Assembly (NCBI GenBank): GCA_023614405.1
Contig: CM042694.1
Location: forward strand, 480,039,392 to 480,103,391
DNA length: 64,000 nucleotides
From: Avena insularis
Taxonomy: Eukaryota; Streptophyta; Magnoliopsida; Poales; Poaceae
Direction of reading: 5' to 3'
Numbering within the stretch: the stretch's first letter is position 1; each line of letters starts with the position of its first letter. Position numbers and translations under genes: made by a program. Positions 36,440 to 47,855 of the stretch are shown piece by piece. The notes beneath the pieces were generated by a model that saw nothing but the letters and a program-made list of their open reading frames with translations, ran no database searches and was not told where the DNA came from.

Positions 36440-36452
36440 GGCTCTAATACCA
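36440..36452 (-). other. Primer-binding site of the copia element
   Basis: Minus strand TGGTATTAGAGCC beside the LTR end at 36454; initiator tRNA-Met type with one change. It defines the right-hand end of the internal region. Confidence 0.8.
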
Positions 36453-36453
36453 C

Positions 36454-36720
36454 TGAAGGGTTCTGTAGCAGAAAATAAAAAATTCCTACATTGGAACTCC
36501 CTGACGCCAAGATCTATCTATATAGTAATGCAGTAATGACCGGAGCATATATAATACATACCCTTGTATACCGTACGCGGTTAACATTCTAAGAGGAACG
36601 TGGTTGAAGTAGTCAAACTCGTGGCCGACCTCAAGGTCGCGATGCTCCTCGCAGGTCACCCCTTGCTCCATCTTTATCATGCAGCAACTTTGGCTCACGA
36701 CATCCAAGATGCCCTCGTAC
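36454..36720 (-). mobile_element. 5' LTR of the copia element, truncated
   Basis: On the minus strand the LTR ends ...AGAACCCTTCA at 36454, pairing with the TGAAGG at the start of the other LTR (21125). Only about 270 bases remain before a tandem-repeat array. This piece is from the LTR end and the pieces at 8206-8370 and 20955-21125 from its beginning, so they cannot be aligned with each other. Confidence 0.65.
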
Positions 36721-37270
36721 ATGCAAGTTTATGCAAGTTTATGCATTATATTTCACTCCATAGAAATAGTAATTTCTCAAGATTTTCTTAGCACAACATT
36801 ATCATGTATTAAGTGCGATTTCAAAGAGTTCAAAGGTGTATAAACTTCGTACATGCAAGTTTATGCATTATATTTCACTCCATAGAAATAGTAATTTCTC
36901 AAGATTTTCTTAGCACAACATTATCATGTATTAAGTGCGATTTCAAAGAGTTCAAAGGTGTATAAACTTCGTATATGCAAGTTTATGCATTACATTCCAC
37001 TCTATAAAAATGGGGGAGAAAATAATATTCTCTCAAGTTTTTCTTAGCATGACATTATCACGTATTAAGTTTGATTTCAAAGAGGTCAAAGGTGTATAAT
37101 TTTTGTATACGCAAGTTTATGCATTATATTTTCACTCCATGGAAATGATAAATGATCAGGATTTTATTAGCACAATATTATCATGTCCTAAGTGCGATTT
37201 AAAAGAGTTCAAACGTGTATAGCTTTCGTATAATTTTCGTATATGCATTATATTTCACTATATGAAAATG
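36721..37270 (+). repeat. Tandem array of a 122-bp unit, about 4.3 copies
   Basis: Units beginning ATGCAAGTTTATGCATTA start at 36731, 36853, 36975 and 37109, with a partial unit at about 37240. Units 1 and 2 are nearly identical; unit 3 carries a roughly 12-bp insertion including 'gggggagaaaa' (134 bp) and unit 4 is the most diverged. A duplicated 10-mer (ATGCAAGTTT) sits at the left edge. No coding potential. Confidence 0.92.
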
Positions 37271-37408
37271 AATCAACAGCATGATCGCGCGGGCGCGGGG
37301 CTGGCTCGGGGTCCCATCTTGCAACGTCAACCTGGGTAAGTTGTGGGTCCGGCGCTCACGTGGATAAGCTGTGGGTCCGATGCTGATCTGGATAAGTTGA
37401 GAGAGGTG
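37271..37408. other. GC-rich spacer between two tandem arrays
   Basis: Contains 'gcgcgggcgcgggg' and two imperfect copies of a 'gataag(c/t)tg(t/a)gggtcc' phrase. Nothing else assignable. Confidence 0.4.
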
Positions 37409-37576
37409 TCCACTATGGGAATCGACTGAACGCGGCCCCACTTGTCAGCAAGTAATGGCAAGGGTATACTACGGGACCTGACAGAATGCGGTCCTACTCG
37501 TCAGTATGTAACGGCGAGGGTCCACTACGGGACCCGACTAAATGCGGCCCCACTTGTCAGCACGTAACGACAAGGC
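37409..37576 (+). repeat. 56-bp tandem repeat, three copies
   Basis: Units start at 37409, 37465 and 37521, each exactly 56 bp. Common parts are ACTACGGGAC, ATGCGG(C/T)CC and CACTTGTCAGCA. Units differ at about ten positions, so the array is older than the 122-bp array beside it. Confidence 0.85.
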
Positions 37577-37699
37577 TAATGGACGGCGAGTTTCAGACCA
37601 TGTGAGAGTTTCGTACAAGGAGATGGGCAAAAGTAAGGAAAAACTAAGCGGCTGGGGAAAACTGAGTACAGCTAACGAATCGAGGGCATACAAATAGAA

Positions 37700-39103
37700 A
37701 TCCCTACTTTTAAACCCCACCAAAGCTTGTACCCTCGATCCTATGAGCCATTACTATAGGAGTTGTTTGAGCCATGCGAGTCGTAGAATTGCATGTGTAG
37801 GGTTTGTGCGAGTCTTTGGATAATGAGGTACCTAAACAACTTAAGCTGAATAGTAATATGATAACTAAAGAAAGAGGCACCGGTGATCAATAGCTATTAT
37901 TTGGTTCTTCCACGCTCACTTGTGTCCCGTAGGACTCGAGTACTTGATTCCTGTTCCTTGACTATCGCACTATCCGTATGTGGGACCATGAATCCCTTTA
38001 GCCTGAGCTTGATTCGCATCTTATTTCTTGAGGCCACAAGTAGTTTGTGACGTTATTACTATCATGTACTTATGCCATGCTTTACTTCTTTATTTATTAT
38101 TGCGCGTTGAGCGCTTATACTGTTTTGAAACGTGGAGTGTTTTCACGATATAGATAAGCTTAGTCACACTTTCGGGTTCCCAGTCTTTTATCGCCAATGG
38201 CGCAAACCTCTGGGTCCGTACCAAAGCCCGACCGACTTTGATGCGGGTAGCTTAGTGGGGTGGCTCCCTGAAATTATTTTTGAATATTGTGAATGCTTTG
38301 TCGTGATGTCTCGTTGCTTTTTATTTGGTTCTTTCCGGGGTTGATCGTGCGTGTGTTTCTATTTATGCACCCCTGTAGGGTAAAATCTTTCTGAAAGCCA
38401 TGTTCGCAGTTATGGACAACTGGGAGCATAATTTCTCGATCATAGACAACTAGAACTAAAGTATCACGTTTAATTTGACTGAAACATGACTAGTAAATAG
38501 TGCAACATTCATGGAATGGTTAATAAAATTGCTAACGGATGGGATGTTCTTCCGTCTTCTCGTTCGCTAAGAGAGAAAGAGGACGAGTGATGTTTATGAA
38601 CTTATGTTGCTTATATAACTGTTGGTTCTAATTAACAAGCATCCATCCATATTTGGTTGGACGGATGTTGCAGCGTGTCTTTATAGAACTATTTAGCTGT
38701 TTATCTTTCGCTGCCATTGCGTCACCCCCAGATTGTTCCCTTTAGATACATAAATACTTGCTAAGTTCCCTAGGATCTCACACGTAAACATTGATTCGGT
38801 TGTCAGGTACATCCATGCGGATGCTACTATGTCTATGAGGACGATGATGGAGGCAATGACCCTCTTGTGTAGAGATTCCGAGGATAGAGATCTCTAAGAT
38901 CTGTGGGCAGAAATATGCTTATTTCTATGGCATCTTATACCGATTTGACTCTTAATCCGTACTCGGATCTGTGTTTATGCTTCCGTTTGATGATTTATTG
39001 AATGATGTATGAGGATATAATCCTAAAATATTATTACTACTAACTATATAATTTGGATCTTGCCGTAATGGCATTGTAATATATTTATATTTCTTTTAGA
39101 TGG
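37700..39103 (+). mobile_element. Inverted fragment of the 4.8-kb LTR family
   Basis: The plus strand here matches the reverse complement of about 10015-8625 (and of 17815-16420), with many substitutions and small indels. It starts with CTACTTTTAAACCCCACC and ends at TTTAGATGG. No LTR terminus is included, so it is an internal fragment of a third copy, in the opposite orientation to the complete element. Confidence 0.85.
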
Positions 39104-40916
39104 AACCAGAAAATATGCCCGTGCGTTGCAATGAAAATGAAGTAGTTTTGGGTAACCATGTCATAGAAACCATTCAACTTCATCGCTTCACGTTAGGCGG
39201 GCCTCCACTACCTCCTTTTTTCATCGGATACACGTGCGTCAGTATGAGCAAAGCCATGCGCCCCCACCGGTAACTTATCCCATTCCGTGAAGGCCTTCTC
39301 CTCCCTTGGGTAGAGGCGTAGAGAAAGCAGAGAAAAATAGATATATCATTGGGTGAGGTGTTTTACCATTGGTTTTTCTCCTAAATCAGCTGCAATGTAG
39401 TTCCTGTCACTTCTCCTACTGAGTCCTTTAACCGGAGGGATTAACTAAACACAATTCTCTGTGTATGTAAGAACATTACCTCTTGCTTAGATAAACCAAA
39501 AATATGAACAATGGTAATAAGCAAGGACTAACAGAAAGGAGATCTAAGATATTTACAAAATATTTGCTGAAAATCCAAAGATCTGAGAATATTTACTAAA
39601 TATAATTGGGCACATTAAGTCCAAAACTCGCACATAATTTTAGTCAAAATAATTTTATCTGCATTAAGATTTCAAAATTGAAGCATATTCATAATTGATA
39701 ATGGAACTCTTCTAAAGAAGGAAATATAAAACTATCTGGGAGGATTAACTGAAGTTGATCGAACAAATAATGCTAGCACAAAAAATAATTTGAATAAGAT
39801 TAAAAAATAAATAATGATTTTTTACCCAATATGATCGGAAGTGCAGATGCGAGTGCAGCCTTATATGTGTGTTTGTGCTCTTATCAAGCCACCATGATGG
39901 AGCTGACCATTGCCACCCATAGTTCTTCTACCATCCATTTCTTATGTGTTGTCTCGATCAACCTTGACGTTGGGTTCTCTGGCAAAAAGAAGTAGCACCA
40001 TCTTGCTGATGTTGGTCATCTAATAGTCAGTTCTCAATAGACAATTACGATAATGAATTGGAGCAAACCTAAATGAGACAATAGCTGGCACCAATGTACG
40101 TGTACCACAGGGATAATATTGCAGAAAGTTTCTTAACTCTTTGGCCCCAGCAAAGCTAATATCGATCTGCCTTGCAATAAAATCTTTGTGTACAATGTTT
40201 AAAGATACAGTCAATACGCATTGGGCACGAACCAAATGGTCAGTTGAATATTAGAAGCATTGAGATCATGTGCGGCCGATGTCTTTGACTTTATACTCTC
40301 GCAACACCGCTAAACCAAACTTCAATTAAAAAAGGCCACTACTATAGCAGAAGTTGGGAGGTTGATTGTCATCTTAATCGCATAGAGTCCACGTGTAGTA
40401 TGCGGCAAACATTTCCGTGCAAGGAGGTCTACTGCCAACACAAATTGTACTATGCCAACCAAGAGAATTTTATGTTTTTCAACCATGCCCTACAGTGTCC
40501 CAGACTTGAGATGGTCGGCCTAACTGATTAAGAGTGTCAGACACAGATTAGTTGATCCCGTCCACCGTCCGAGCTGCACTGCACTTCGTAAAGAACCTGG
40601 ACGAAACCCTTGGCAGCGGCCAATCCAGTCAGTGGCAGACAAGGCGGCTCTTGTCCAGCGCACGCACAGGCGACAACGGACAGGTGGGACTCCGCGAGCG
40701 TGTGCGCCTCCCTTGGGGTTCTCGCTCACATGCATCTCCATGAATGCCGAATGTTTAATCTCCTTATAATGCATCTGGTTCACACCGAGCGGTGGGAAGC
40801 AATGGCACCTACGTCAAGGGCATTGCAAGCACAATCGTGCCAAGCCCATATAGCTCTCACAGAGAAGGGGGACTTCTTTTTGGCTTCATGTAGAAGCTCT
40901 CCTAGAAGCTACCCTC
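39104..40916. other. Unassigned intergenic sequence
   Basis: It opens with ATATGCCCGTGCGTTGCAA, a phrase I associate with common grass repeats of unknown class. No LTR ends, terminal inverted repeats or convincing frame. 40550-40740 is GC-rich with short open frames on both strands that show no recognisable protein. It ends at the copia LTR at 40917. Confidence 0.4.
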
Positions 40917-43413
40917 TGAAAGGGTAATTGCCCCTATGTGTGGTTTTGGTGATTAATGACAATCCCTATGGACTAATATTTTCATTGAGTTTTATATGAA
41001 GGAATATTTCATAGGTCATGCTTGTAGTTCATGTGTTGGATTCAAGTATGGATACCATGAAGATTAAGATATAACTTGAGTATTGGCATCAAGATCATCG
41101 AGTTTGAGACAAGAATATGATATGATCAAGATCTTGAGAGTGTGATATCAATAGAAGAATTCAAGATATGGCTCTAAGTCAGTGTCATGCTAGCCTCATT
41201 AGTTGAGCTATGGTTGACTAATATTTAGAGCATGTAATCAAATGAAGAGTTCTTTATGTACCTCAAGATATTGAGATGGAGCATGAGAAGATACATGGTT
41301 GACCAATACAAAGAGTGGAGATTAGATTGAAGTTTGGTCAACACGTGAAGCATAAAGAATGTACCACATGTCTTGTGGTATGGTAAGCTTGTCAATTATG
41401 CTTCATGAACTAACCCATTATATATGTTCCTTTGTGTTATCTATATTGGTTAGGTGTCTTTTCATGGGCATGCATCAAAAGTAAAGATCTCATATAGCCG
41501 ATAAGAGGATGACATCAAGTGGTGATCGTCATCAAGGTTGAGAAGGGCAAGTTCAAGATAAGCATCTCGAGAAGATCATTTGCTTGAAGCTTGCCGTCCA
41601 TATTGGTGAAAATGTACATGTGAAGACGTGTCTTAATGAAGCTATCCCATATTGGTGTATGGGGAACCAAATTATGAATCTTCACGTAGCAATAATGATC
41701 AAGTGTTGCATTCCGTCTTGGATGGAGCTTGAAGCATTGTCATCAAGATCAAGCGGGATACGCAAGGCAAAGGTATGGCCTTGCTAGGTTTTCCTTTTAC
41801 TGGTCTCAAGGTGGTTGTTGGGAGACCGAGTTATAGGATAGATATCCGCACTATCAAGAGGGGCTTCTGATTGGGTAGCTTGATCACATCGTCTTAGGGA
41901 GCTCAAACCTTTGCATACTTTGCTTCTCCCTATTTTGTTGCTTCTTGGTGTTTCTCTGTGTGAGGTTCTTGAGCTTGTTGCTAGCTCTTCAACAAGCCCA
42001 AGTTCATCGAAAATGGAATTCGTATGTATCTTCTATTGTGTTTCAAGTTTGGAGGTTTTACCGGTTCTTCTTTAGGGAGGTTCCATACCTCACCTTATTT
42101 GGTTCTTTACCTCTTTCTCTTTCTTGGATTTTTTTCTCTAATAGATATAGCTTGTCCTTAGCTTTTTAAAAAGCCCAAATTTGCTAAAATTCGAGTCCAG
42201 ATGTAAAAGTTATCGCCGTTTTCGTGTGCCTGTTTTGATTCCGGCGGAAATTCCGGCGGCGCCGGGTCTGGGGCCGAAATTTCTGGCGGTGACCAGAAAT
42301 TTCCGGCGAACCACCGAAAAACTGTTCTGAATGCTGTTTCGGTTTTGACCGGAACTTTTCTAGTCAACCGGAAATTTCGGTGCTAGATCCGGTGGTGCCC
42401 GTTTCCCCGCCAGAACGTGTCCGTCCAGCTCGTTTTGTCTCCAACGGTTATCCCCCTTGAAGGGGTATAAAAGGGGGCTTCTTCCCCAAAGTTCTAGGGT
42501 TCTTGAGCACGTTTTTGACCACCATTGTTGACCCCTTTGAGCTTGCTTCCTCTCCTATAATTCTTGCATCTTTTTGAGGTCTTTTGAAGAGGAGATCTAG
42601 ATCTACAATCCCCACCAATCATTTCCTCCTCTAAGTGAGGGGAGCCCATTGGATCTAGATCTTGGAGTCATTGGTTGACTTCCACCATTGTTCTTCCTCT
42701 CTAATTCCTCCCTAGCACTTGTTTCTTTGGTGGAACTTGAGAGTGAAGGATTTGATCACCCTTGGTGTTCTTGCTTTGCATTCTTGCATAAGTGTTGAGC
42801 TCTCCATTACGATTTGTTCGAGTGAGAGACCGTGAGCTTGTTACTCTTGGAGGGCGACCTCCTAGTTGGCTTGGCGGTTGGTGCCGCGGTGTCCTCTTCG
42901 TGGAAGATTGTGAAGAGACCCGAGATTATCCTTTGTGGAGCTTGTGAAGTGGTTGTGGAGCTTGCCATCTCCGGAGTGGAGGAAAAGCTAGCCATAAGGA
43001 AAGGGCCTATTCCTTCGTGGGATAGACTCGGAGAAGAAGGTGAGCCTTCGTGGCGTTGGGAAATCCTTCGTGGAATTCCACACCTCTCCAACGTGACGTA
43101 CCTTCTTATAAGGGAACACGGGAATACATCTTCATCTTCACATGCCTCGGTTATCTCTATACCCGAGCTTACTTTCCTTGTGATAGCCATCGTACTTGAA
43201 GTACTTATATCTTGCTCATCACTTGTGGTATATTTATCTTGTGCTATCTTGCTTATCTTAACTTGTTGTTGGTGCACTTAGTTGAGCCTAGTGTATTTAG
43301 GTTTTGTGCTTGTAAAATAAATGTTAGTTTAATTCCGCATTCTATCAAGCCAAAACCGTAATAGTTTTGAAATTGCCTATTCACCCCCTCTAGGCGACAT
43401 CTCTATCCTTTCA
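40917..43413 (+). mobile_element. 5' LTR (2.5 kb) of a copia-type element
   Basis: It begins TGAAAGGGTAATTGCC and ends ...CTATCCTTTCA; the terminal seven bases (TGAAAGG / CCTTTCA) are a perfect inverted repeat. A PBS follows two bases later, fixing plus orientation. The stretch 40917-41000 (gtggttttggtgattaatgac) is a phrase I recognise from abundant Triticeae LTRs, but I cannot name the family. An open frame at 42832-43281 lies within the LTR downstream of the promoter and is probably not a protein gene. Confidence 0.85.
42466..42473 (+). promoter_or_regulatory. TATA box of the copia-type LTR
   Basis: TATAAAAG within GGGGTATAAAAGGGGGC, followed by a pyrimidine-rich stretch (CTTCTTCCCC) suitable as a start region. 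It divides the LTR into an upstream part (about 1550 bp) and a transcribed part (about 920 bp). Confidence 0.8.
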
Positions 43414-43415
43414 AT

Positions 43416-43427
43416 TGGTATTAGAGC
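43416..43427 (+). other. Primer-binding site of the copia-type element
   Basis: TGGTATTAGAGC, initiator tRNA-Met type with one change from the standard TGGTATCAGAGC. Confidence 0.85.
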
Positions 43428-43469
43428 AAGGTCTCTCCTTGTTTAGGCTTCACCGCCTAGAGTGTAAAG

Positions 43470-44071
43470 ATGTCGGCTAGTACTATAGTGCACAATGACA
43501 CAATTGTATTTGATGGGACAAATTATATTTTGTGGAGAAATTGCTTGCTTTGTAATCTTCGGACCTTGTGTCCAAATATTGAGCAATTTCTTGATGTAGG
43601 TTTTTCTCCTCCGATGGATCCTCAAAATCTATCTTTAAAGGATGAGAAAAATTTACATCTTGAAGCTCAAGTATCTAATGAGCTTATTTTCTCCTTGAGC
43701 CCCATAGTTAATTTGTTCTTGAAAAATGGAAAGCGCAAGTCATCTCATGAGATGTGGACCAAGCTTAAAGAAATATTTGATGGGTCCATTTCTCATATGG
43801 TCGATGGTATCTCCGAGGAGCTATCTTCCCATTCACATCATGATGAGCTCCACATTGCTTCCACCTCCTGCCGCAATGAGATTTCAATTCCTTCCACTTC
43901 ACCTACATGTGACAAGTCACAAGGTAATGGCATGGTGAGTGGAGAAATCATATGTGATGATGGTAGTGTTTCTCTTTACACCGATGATTCATGTTCTATA
44001 AATTCTAATGGTGAAGAGAGTTTGGACTTAAGCACTTCTTGCAACAATAATTCTATATCCCCTTGTGTTGC
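43470..44071 (+). pseudogene. gag N-terminal part of a copia-type element, cut by an insertion
   Basis: ATG at 43470 opens MSASTIVHNDTIVFDGTNYILWRNCLLCNLR, the form of the copia gag (UBN2-type) start in which FDGxNYxxW is typical. Then follow FLDVGFSPPMDPQNLSLKDEKNLHLEAQVSNELIFSLS and a serine/threonine/cysteine-rich, low-complexity region from about codon 110. The frame is open to the insertion point of the Sabrina-like element at 44072 and only accidentally runs on to 44096. The remainder of gag and all of pol are not in the window. Confidence 0.75.
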
Positions 44072-45667
44072 TGATACGTTGCTAACGTATCCATAATTTT
44101 TGATGTTCCATGCTTGGTTTTATCTACTTTCTTATGTTTTGTCCACACTTTGGAGTACTTTTCATACGATTTTTTGGACTAACCTATTAACAAGAGCCAT
44201 AATGCCAACTGCCTATTTTCTATTGTTTTTGGTTCCAGGAAAGTCAGAAAATGAATATTCTCGGAATTGGACGGGACAAAAGCCAAAGTCGGTTTTTCAC
44301 CGAGGGACGCCAGGATCCAGAATACGAGACGGAGAGGGGCTAGGGCCCGACCACACCACATGGCCGCACGGCCAGGCCTGGCCCATGCCAGGGGGTGGCC
44401 TGGCCGCCCCAGGCACCCCCTCGGCCTCTCCTTTCGCCTATATATTGCCTCCGATACAGAAACCCTAAGTACCCGATCAAAATTCCACGAAAGAGTCTGT
44501 AGCTGCCGTCATCTCCATCCCTAGATCGGGAGGGATCTAAAGCTCTTCCTGACACCCTGTCGAAGAGTGGAATTCACCCTGGAGGCCTTCTTCATCATCA
44601 TGCAAGCATCCGGTCTGATGCGTGAGTAGTTCATCTCTAGACTACGGGTCCATGTAGTAGCTAGATGGCTGGTTCTCCTCCTTTGTGCTATCATGTTTAG
44701 ATCTTGTGAGATCTATTCATGATCAAGATCATCTATTTGTAATCCATACATGTTGTGTTTGCGGGGATCCGATGGTTATTGAGATGCTATTTCAGATTGA
44801 TTATTGATTCTATCATGTCTTTGTTATTTGTGATCTTGCATGCTTTCCGTTGTTAGTAGCTATCTTGGACAAGTAGATGCTAGCAACTCCAAGAGTTAGT
44901 ATTTATGCTCGATAGTGGGTTCATGCCTCTAGTAATCTGGGGAAGTGACAGAATTCTCTAAGGTACTAGATGTGCTGTTTCTACTAGGGAGAAAACAACA
45001 ATCCTTTGTTCATAGAACAATCGTATTGTTTACTTTACAAGCAATTCGTAATGCAATTATCCATTGCTTGCAACTTAATACTGGAGGGGGTTCGGATGAT
45101 AACCTGAAGGTGGTTATTAGTCATAGATGTAGTTGGATGGCGGTCTATGTATAATGTTGTAATGCCCAATCGAATCTCAAAGGAGTCAAGATGAGTAGTA
45201 TATGCGTGTATGCTTTCTCGATGTTTGTCAATTGCCCTGCTGTAATTTGTTCACCCAACATGTCATCTATCTTAAGGAGAGCCACCACTAGTGAACTACG
45301 GACCCCGGTCCTTTCTTTTACCATTAATCTACAATCAACTGTTTACTGCTTTGTGTTTACTTTCTGCAAACTATTACTTTCTTCCACTCAATACGTTTAA
45401 TCCTTTGTTTTCAGCAAAACCGGTGAGATTGACAACCTCATCGCAAGCTGGGGCAGAGTTCTGTGGTTGTGTTGTGCAGGTCTCCACGTTGCTGCTGGCA
45501 CCGGTAGTGCGCCCTGCCAAAGTTCAGCTAGCAACACCTTTGAGGTGTTTCCTTGCTCCTACTGGATTGATAACCTTGGTTTCATAACTGAGGGAAAACT
45601 TGTTGTTGTGCTCATCATACCTTCCTCTTGGGGTTCCCCAACGAGCTCGATATATTTTGGGCCATCA
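44072..45667 (+). mobile_element. 5' LTR of the Sabrina-like element
   Basis: 1596 bp, TGATACGTTGCTAACG... to ...GGGCCATCA. Its first 870 bp align with 49790-50658. The end is defined by the PBS 11 bases downstream. Confidence 0.87.
44438..44446 (+). promoter_or_regulatory. Probable TATA box of the Sabrina-like LTR
   Basis: CTATATATT after a C-rich stretch and followed by a 'gaaaccctaagtacc' start region. The corresponding position in the 3' LTR (about 50153) has decayed to CTATAAGAT. Confidence 0.6.
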
Positions 45668-45678
45668 AGCTCTTTTTC

Positions 45679-45696
45679 TGGCGCCATTGCCGGGGA
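45679..45696 (+). other. Primer-binding site of the Sabrina-like element
   Basis: TGGCGCCATTGCCGGGGA, one base different from the PBS at 1626-1643 (minus). Confidence 0.85.
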
Positions 45697-45914
45697 GTCA
45701 AGGACATCTTCACAAGGGGAGTCTCTCATAACCAATCTCTTTACTTTGTTATTTTTGTTTTGCTTAGTTTACTTTTTTTGTTTGCTTGTTCCTTATCAAA
45801 AACACAAAAAAATAGTTTTACTAGTTTGCTTTCTTTATTAAAAACACAAAAAAAATAACTATTCTTGAAAACACCAAGTTGTGTGACTTCACTAGCACCA
45901 ACAACAATGATTTT

Positions 45915-47855
45915 ATGAGCACACCCATTTCTCCACCTGTGCCTGAAGCTACTTTCTTTGAGATAAAACCTGCTTTGCTCAATCTTGTTATGTGATAACA
46001 ATTTTCTGGTATTGGTAATGAAGATGCTGCAGCCCATCTAAATAACTTTGTTGAACTTTGTGGGATGCAAAAGCATAGGGATATAGATGGAGATATTATT
46101 AAGCTTAAATTGTTTTCTTTCTCTTTGAGAGGAAAAGCTAAAGAATGGTTGAATTCCTTAACTAGGAATAGTATTGATTCTTGGACTAAATGCAAAGATG
46201 CTTTCATTGGAAAATACTATCCTCGTGCTAAGATTATATCTATGAGAAGTGAAATAATGAAGTTTAAACAATCTAATAATGAACATGTTGCTCAAGCTTG
46301 GGAAAGAATGAAATCTTTGGTAAAGAATTGTCCCACTCATGGGTATGCTTGGATGATTATCCAAACCTTTTATGCAGGATTGAACTATTCTTCAAGAAAT
46401 CTATTGGATTTTGCTGCTGGAGGTACCTTTATGACCATTACTTTGGGTGCTGCAACAAAGCTTCTGGATAATATGATGGTTAACTATTATGAATGGCATA
46501 CTGAGAGAGCTCCACAAGGTAAGAAGGTAAATTCTGTTGAAAAAACCTCCTCCTTGAGTGATAAAATTGATGTTATTATGTCTATGCTTGTTAATGGGAA
46601 ATCCCATATTGATCCAAATAATGTTCCTTTAGCCTCTTTGGTTGCCCAAGAAGAGAAAGTTGATGTGAACTTTATAATAAATAATAATTTTGGCAACAAT
46701 GCTTATGGGAATAACAATTATAGGCCTTACCCTCCAAATAATACTTATGGTTATAATGGAAAACCTGGAACACCTAGTGAAGGAAGAATTTTAGAAGTTG
46801 AAAGAGCCACTAAAAACTTCATGCAAATGCAATATGAACAAAACAAATTATTTACTAAAACTATGGAGGAACAATCTACCATTTTGAAAAATATTAGTCA
46901 TCAACTTGAAAGTTTGAATAGGGAAATTCCTAGTTTGCAATTGAAACTTTCTAATGTTGAGAGAAATATATCATCTTTGTTTGAAGCACAATCCTCTTTG
47001 ATTAACAAACTGGCTGCTAAACCTGAAACTATTGATAATCTCTTTGCAGCTACTAATTCCATACAAGTTAGAATTGATGAAAATGTTAGACTATTAGCTG
47101 AATTGCATGCTAAGTGGGAAAGAGAAGATGAAATTGCTAGAAACATTAGTGTTTCTACTATCACTACCACTAGTGTTGAGGCTAGTAATAACTCTACTAA
47201 CTTAGATGATAATTATGATTTTGATCTTGATGGTTGCAATATCTCTGAAGTTATTAAGTTCCTACAAAATCTTGCTAAAAGTCCTAATGCTAGTGCTATG
47301 AATATGGCCTTTACAAAACACAGTACTGATGCTCTCATAAAGATTAAAGAAGAAAAGATGAAACATAAAGCTTCTATTCCTATAAAACAAGAAGATGGTT
47401 GGGAACCCATCATCAATATGAAAGTGAATGATTTTGATTTTAAAGCTTTATGTGATCTTGATAGTAGTGTTTCTATTATGCCTAGAAGGATTTATGATAT
47501 GCTTGATTTGCCACCACCTGAAGATTGTTATTTGAATGTCCCACTTGATGATAATGCTAAAAAGAAACTCATGGGGAGTATCAATGATGTTCTTATTATG
47601 GTTAACAATGCCTATGTCCCCGTTGATTTCTATGTTTTGGATGTTGAATGCAATGCTTCTTGTCCTATTACTTTGGGAAGACCTTTTCTTAGAACTGTTG
47701 GTGCCATTATTGATACGAAAGAAGACATCATTAAATATCAACTCCCACTCAAGAAAGGTATAGAACACTTCCCTAAGAAGAGAGAGAAGATTTCTTTTGC
47801 CTCTCCTATGAAAACAAAATTTGCTCTCAATGCTTCTTCATTTGAGAACACTTGA
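45915..47855 (+). pseudogene. gag: gag-protease of the Sabrina-like element
   Basis: The frame starts at ATG 45915 (MSTPISPPVPEATFFEIKPALLNLVM) and meets TGA TAA at 45993-45998, after which it stays open to 47855. The capsid region follows (LKLFSFSLRGKAKEWLNSL, SWTKCKDAFIGKYYPRAKI, EHVAQAWERMKSLVKNCPTHG), typical of Retrotrans_gag. Next come an Asn-rich linker (46680-46760), a coiled coil (46830-47040: LSNVERNISSLFEAQSSLINKL) and an aspartic protease fold with CDLDSSVSIMP at about 47451 and ITLGRPFLRTVGAIID near 47660-47710. Athila-type proteases read DLGAS at this place; the glycine is replaced by Asp, which should impair activity. Ends NASSFENT. Confidence 0.85.

Larger units (their letters stand above)
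33077..36453 (-). mobile_element. Internal region of the decayed copia element, 5' part
   Basis: This is the continuation of 21126-22150 across the Tat insertion. It is AT-rich and has no frame longer than about 80 codons. Two short minus-strand frames (33208-33420, with LNEDVKLDLSQSMDKFKELTTNVAMLESIGF; 34972-35187, with YEPLDEFSSMMDEKRIFGETLRDLPLG) look more protein-like than chance but match nothing I can name. With both pieces the internal region is only about 4.4 kb, so the element may always have been non-autonomous. Confidence 0.6.

Noticed and set aside
42832..43281. 149-codon open frame with hydrophobic C-terminus on the plus strand
   Set aside because: It lies wholly within the 40917-43413 LTR and overlaps an open frame on the other strand; no domain is recognisable, so it is most likely chance.
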